A DNA stretch of 9,977 nt, taken from an uncultured Eubacteriales bacterium (GTDB lineage: Bacteria > Bacillota > Clostridia > Christensenellales > UBA1242). Location: NCBI GenBank assembly GCA_905187655.1, contig CAJJIV010000032.1:1-9977 (forward strand), in the 5' to 3' direction. Position 1 is the stretch's first letter. Each line of letters opens with the position of its first letter. Positions 7,333-9,977 of the stretch are shown here, in pieces. The position numbers and the translations under genes were made by a program. The notes under the pieces are model-generated. The model did not search any database. It saw only the letters and a program-made list of their open reading frames with translations, and was not told the DNA's origin.

Positions 7333-7366
7333 AAAAGCCTGTTACCCATTTGGTAACAGACTTTTT
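7333..7366. terminator. Bidirectional terminator between glyS and the LRR gene
   Basis: The stem CTGTTACC (7339-7346)/GGTAACAG (7352-7359) has loop CATTT. It extends through one C/A mismatch to AAAAG on the left and CTTTTTT on the right. Flanking A- and T-runs make it usable from both sides. It sits 43 bp after the glyS stop and a few bases beyond the stop of the convergent LRR gene. Confidence 0.88.
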
Positions 7367-7371
7367 TAATT

Positions 7372-9977
7372 TTACTTGGTATACATATCATAGCCCGCTT
7401 TATCACTTGTTGTTTGTTTTGTGTAATTATTTAATAAATACGTTGAGCCCGATACATCTAAGTCGCTTTTAACATAAATTGTTGTTGCATAATAAATAAT
7501 ATAGCCATTTGATGTCTGTGAACTTAATGAAGAAGCAATTTTTGCACTATCTATTGTTATAGTAGTTAATTCTGAACAATTATAGAAGGCTTGACTACCT
7601 ATTACAGTTACAGTGTTTGGTATTTCCACATTTGTTAATGCCTTGCAACCATAAAAAACAGAACTTCCTATACTTGTGATTGAATCTGGAAGAGTTACAC
7701 TTGTTAGAGATGTACAACCATAAAATGTACTCCTACTTAGGCTTGTAACTAAATTAGGAATCTCTATACTAGTTAATGATGAACAAGAACGAAAGGCCAT
7801 TTCACCAATACTAGTTAAACCACTTGGTAATATTATATTAATTAACGAAGAGCAATTTCTAAATGCACTGTTTCCAATACTCGTAACAGCATTTGGAATA
7901 ATTATACTTGTTAGCGATGTACAACCAAGGAATCCAGCGTTTGGAATCTGAGTTAATTCATTATTAAGGGTTATCTCTTCTAAAGTTGAACAATCTTGAA
8001 ATGCTTGATCTGCTATTAATAATGTATTGGTATCTACAACGACATTACCAGTTTTTGTTGTATCACATTTTATCAAATATTTAGACACACTATCTGATGC
8101 CGTTAAGTATAAAATACCATCTGTCCAGTTTTCAGTATTATTGTATAAAGTCGTGCCAGCAAATGCATTATAACCAATACAAGTTAATCCAACCGGCAAT
8201 ATTATACTAGATAAAGAAGTCAATTTAGTGAAGCATGAAGAATCAATACTAGTAATTGATGTTCCGCCTATATCAATGCTTTCAATAGCTGTAAATGTAC
8301 TTAAAGAAGAAGCTGGAAGGCTTGTCATATTGTTGCAACCATTTAAGTTTAAAATTTTCAATGAGCCCTGACAACTTGAAGAAATATTTATCGCTGAAAT
8401 TGCAGTATTGCTCAAGTTGATACTTTCCAATATGCTACAGTCAGACAATGCAGTTTCTGATATAGTGTTTAATTTAACACAACCGCTTAAATTCAATGTC
8501 TTTAAATTAGTACAGTAATTAAACGTCTTATCTCCAATCTTTTTTAGTTCAGTCAACCCACTCATGTCTACATTAATTATTGACGTATGTTCAAATGCAT
8601 AATTCCCTATACTTTCTAATCCAGCCGGAAAGCTGACTGTAGACAGCAAAGAACACCAGGAAAATGCAGACGAACCTATGGTTTTTACATTTAAAGGGAT
8701 TTCTATACTTGTTAATGCACGACAACTTTCAAAAGCGCAAATGCCAATGTCTGTCAACGCACCTGGAAGTATAATGTTAGATAGAGAACTACATCTTCTA
8801 AATGCGTACCATCCTATAGTTGTTATGCCACTTGGTAAATTGATGTTAATTAATCTACTGCATTCTGCAAATGCATAATCACCTATAGTTGTAACATTTT
8901 CTGGAATTTCTACAGAAGTTAAATCTACGCAATTATAAAATACATAAGCATTGATGGTTGTTAATCCACTTGGTAGAACTATATCAGTTAAAGAAACACA
9001 CCCCATAAATGCATATGAACCAATACTTGTTAGAGTACTTGGCAATGTTATGCTAGTTAATGCCGTGCAATCTTTAAAAGCACTATTTGGAATAGCATTT
9101 AGATTTGTGCAACCACTTAAATTAAGTGTTTTCAATCTAGTCCTGTAACTGGAATTGATGGTTATATCTGATATTGCACTACTACTTAGATCTAAAGTTT
9201 CAATTGCAGAACATCCATTTAACGCTGTTGAATCAAATGTTATTAAGTTACTACACCCACTTAAATTAATGCTCTTTAAGCCAGTGCAATTTGCAAATGC
9301 TCCGCTTGCAATATTAGTTAATTCAGTTATTCCATTTAACTCAAGGTTTGGCAGTGTTGAGCAATTACTAAATGCGTAACTGTCTATTTCTGTTAGCCCA
9401 CTTGGAAAACTTACATTAATTAACGAAGTACAGCCACTAAATGTATAACTATTTATTTTTGTAACTTTGCTAGGAATGATTATCTCAGTTAACGAACTAC
9501 ATCCTGAAAATGCTTCTATTTCTATACTTGTTAAATTATCTGGTAAAATGACAGCAGAAAGAGTAGAACAATCTTTAAATACATAACTATTGATGGTTGT
9601 TAATCCACTTGGCAAATGTACGCTAGGTAATGCACTGCAACCTAAAAACGCAGAATTCCCTATATTTAATATTTCGCTAGGTAAATTTATACTCGCTAAA
9701 GAACTACAGCAATTAAAAGCATAATCACCTATACTTGTTAATCCATCTGGTAAAACTACGCTCTCTAAGGATCCGCAATTAGCAAATGTAAAGCGATCTA
9801 TATTTGTTATTCCACTTGGCAGTACTATACTTTTCAGTGACTGACAACTATTAAAAGCTTCTCTGCCTATATTGCTCACTGCATCTGGAATGATTATGTT
9901 TGACAAATTCTCACAACCTGAGAATGCCATATTCCCAATTGAATTAATTGTGCTTGGAAGCTGAATGCTTGTTATGC
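7372..9977 (-). CDS. BspA-like leucine-rich-repeat surface protein (5' end beyond window)
   Basis: At least 867 residues of a protein made almost wholly of 23-residue LRR_5/TpLRR units with the pattern L-T-S-I-x-I/L-P-x-G-L-T-x-I-G-x-x-A-F-x-G-C-S-S. About 30 or more units are visible. The frame stays open through the right edge: the residues before the Met at 9930 read ITSIQLPSTINSIGN, another repeat, so that Met is internal and the real start and signal peptide lie outside. Two longer segments with LNLSGC units (9079-9414 and 8302-8637) are copies of each other. One non-LRR insert (about 7990-8150) has NWTDGILYL and YLIKCD, as often seen in BspA-like proteins. After the last repeat, about 55 residues end in TTSDKAGYDMYTK; no LPXTG motif, membrane helix or S-layer domain is visible. 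Family members are mostly secreted adhesion or binding proteins; the ligand here is unknown. Confidence 0.9.
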   Translation of the reverse strand, partial: ITSIQLPSTINSIGNMAFSGCENLSNIIIPDAVSNIGREAFNSCQSLKSIVLPSGITNIDRFTFANCGSLESVVLPDGLTSIGDYAFNCCSSLASINLPSEILNIGNSAFLGCSALPSVHLPSGLTTINSYVFKDCSTLSAVILPDNLTSIEIEAFSGCSSLTEIIIPSKVTKINSYTFSGCTSLINVSFPSGLTEIDSYAFSNCSTLPNLELNGITELTNIASGAFANCTGLKSINLSGCSNLITFDSTALNGCSAIETLDLSSSAISDITINSSYRTRLKTLNLSGCTNLNAIPNSAFKDCTALTSITLPSTLTSIGSYAFMGCVSLTDIVLPSGLTTINAYVFYNCVDLTSVEIPENVTTIGDYAFAECSRLININLPSGITTIGWYAFRRCSSLSNIILPGALTDIGICAFESCRALTSIEIPLNVKTIGSSAFSWCSLLSTVSFPAGLESIGNYAFEHTSIINVDMSGLTELKKIGDKTFNYCTNLKTLNLSGCVKLNTISETALSDCSILESINLSNTAISAINISSSCQGSLKILNLNGCNNMTSLPASSLSTFTAIESIDIGGTSITSIDSSCFTKLTSLSSIILPVGLTCIGYNAFAGTTLYNNTENWTDGILYLTASDSVSKYLIKCDTTKTGNVVVDTNTLLIADQAFQDCSTLEEITLNNELTQIPNAGFLGCTSLTSIIIPNAVTSIGNSAFRNCSSLINIILPSGLTSIGEMAFRSCSSLTSIEIPNLVTSLSRSTFYGCTSLTSVTLPDSITSIGSSVFYGCKALTNVEIPNTVTVIGSQAFYNCSELTTITIDSAKIASSLSSQTSNGYIIYYATTIYVKSDLDVSGSTYLLNNYTKQTTSDKAGYDMYTK
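8302..8637 (-). repeat. Super-repeat copy B within the LRR protein
   Basis: Encodes about 112 residues from VSFPAGLESIGNYAF through KTLNLSGCVKL and SINLSNTAISAINISSS to NLNGCNNMTSLPASSL. It aligns unit for unit with copy A (9079-9414), 777 nt away. Confidence 0.75.
9079..9414 (-). repeat. Super-repeat copy A within the LRR protein
   Basis: Encodes about 112 residues from VSFPSGLTEIDSYAF through KSINLSGCSNL and TLDLSSSAISDITINSS to NLSGCTNLNAIPNSAF. The same order of unusual units recurs in copy B, including the short Cys-less SSSAISDI/SNTAISAI unit. This points to an old segmental duplication and not independent drift. Confidence 0.75.

Larger units (their letters stand above)
7540..9977 (-). 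repeat. Tandem 69-nt coding repeat array (LRR_5 units)
   Basis: The DNA repeats with a period of 69 nt (23 codons), visible as recurring words such as CCACTTGG, ATACTTGTTA and AATGCATA on the plus strand. Copies diverge in sequence, so the conservation is mainly at protein level. The periodicity is broken by the LNLSGC-type segments and by the insert at about 7990-8150. The array continues past the right edge. Confidence 0.9.

Noticed and set aside
8678..9379. Several 65-75-codon plus-strand open frames across the LRR gene
   Set aside because: They recur with the 69-nt period of the repeats and are shadows of the LRR coding strand; none has a ribosome site or recognisable product.
9928..9930. 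ATG at 9930 as the start of the LRR gene
   Set aside because: The frame continues without a stop to the edge and encodes another LRR unit upstream of this Met, so the gene is partial at its 5' end.
7540..9977. Regular spacing suggestive of a CRISPR or satellite array
   Set aside because: The 69-nt period is in frame, the copies diverge at silent and variable positions, and the translation is a clean LRR_5 protein. There are no identical direct repeats separated by unique spacers.

Overview
The window is AT-rich, densely packed DNA that reads best as a low-GC Bacillota (Firmicutes), probably an uncultured gut-type Clostridia or a relative. The reasons are strong AAGGAG-type ribosome sites, TTGACA/TATAAT-type promoters, a transcriptional T-box leader, a class II alpha2-type glycyl-tRNA synthetase, and a BspA-type leucine-rich-repeat surface protein. 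The lineage is an inference from gene content, not from a marker tree. The standard genetic code fits. All six visible stops are TAA or TAG, and Trp is TGG where I checked it.

Layout, left to right. (1) The last codons of an unidentified plus-strand gene end one base before a YkvI-like multi-pass membrane protein (85-1122, +). (2) A perfect bidirectional hairpin terminator separates it from a convergent 1066-residue single-pass surface protein (1148-4348, -). That protein has a signal peptide, Ig-like ectodomain modules, one C-terminal membrane helix and a cytoplasmic tail resembling DUF2188. It has its own strong promoter. (3) Upstream on the same strand is an ABC-type ATPase (4424-5584, -) with a long Lys-rich tail, no permease partner in the window, and several key catalytic positions replaced. 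(4) A 334-bp divergent intergenic region (5585-5918) holds the promoter of the ABC gene on the minus strand and, on the plus strand, a promoter, a compact T-box leader and its terminator. (5) glyS follows (5919-7289, +). (6) A second bidirectional terminator separates glyS from a convergent BspA-like LRR protein (7372 to beyond the right edge, -), whose N-terminus is outside the window.

How the genes work together. glyS is a housekeeping gene controlled by uncharged tRNA-Gly through the T-box. The two large minus-strand proteins face the outside of the cell. The ABC-type protein and the Ig-like surface protein are adjacent and co-oriented; each carries an unusual cytoplasmic part, and they may form a functional pair, but this is inference.

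No mobile element, CRISPR array, rRNA or tRNA gene was seen. The least ordinary parts are the degenerate ABC ATPase with its tail, the surface protein with a DUF2188-like tail, and the short T-box leader whose only convincing Gly specifier sits in a small hairpin loop.
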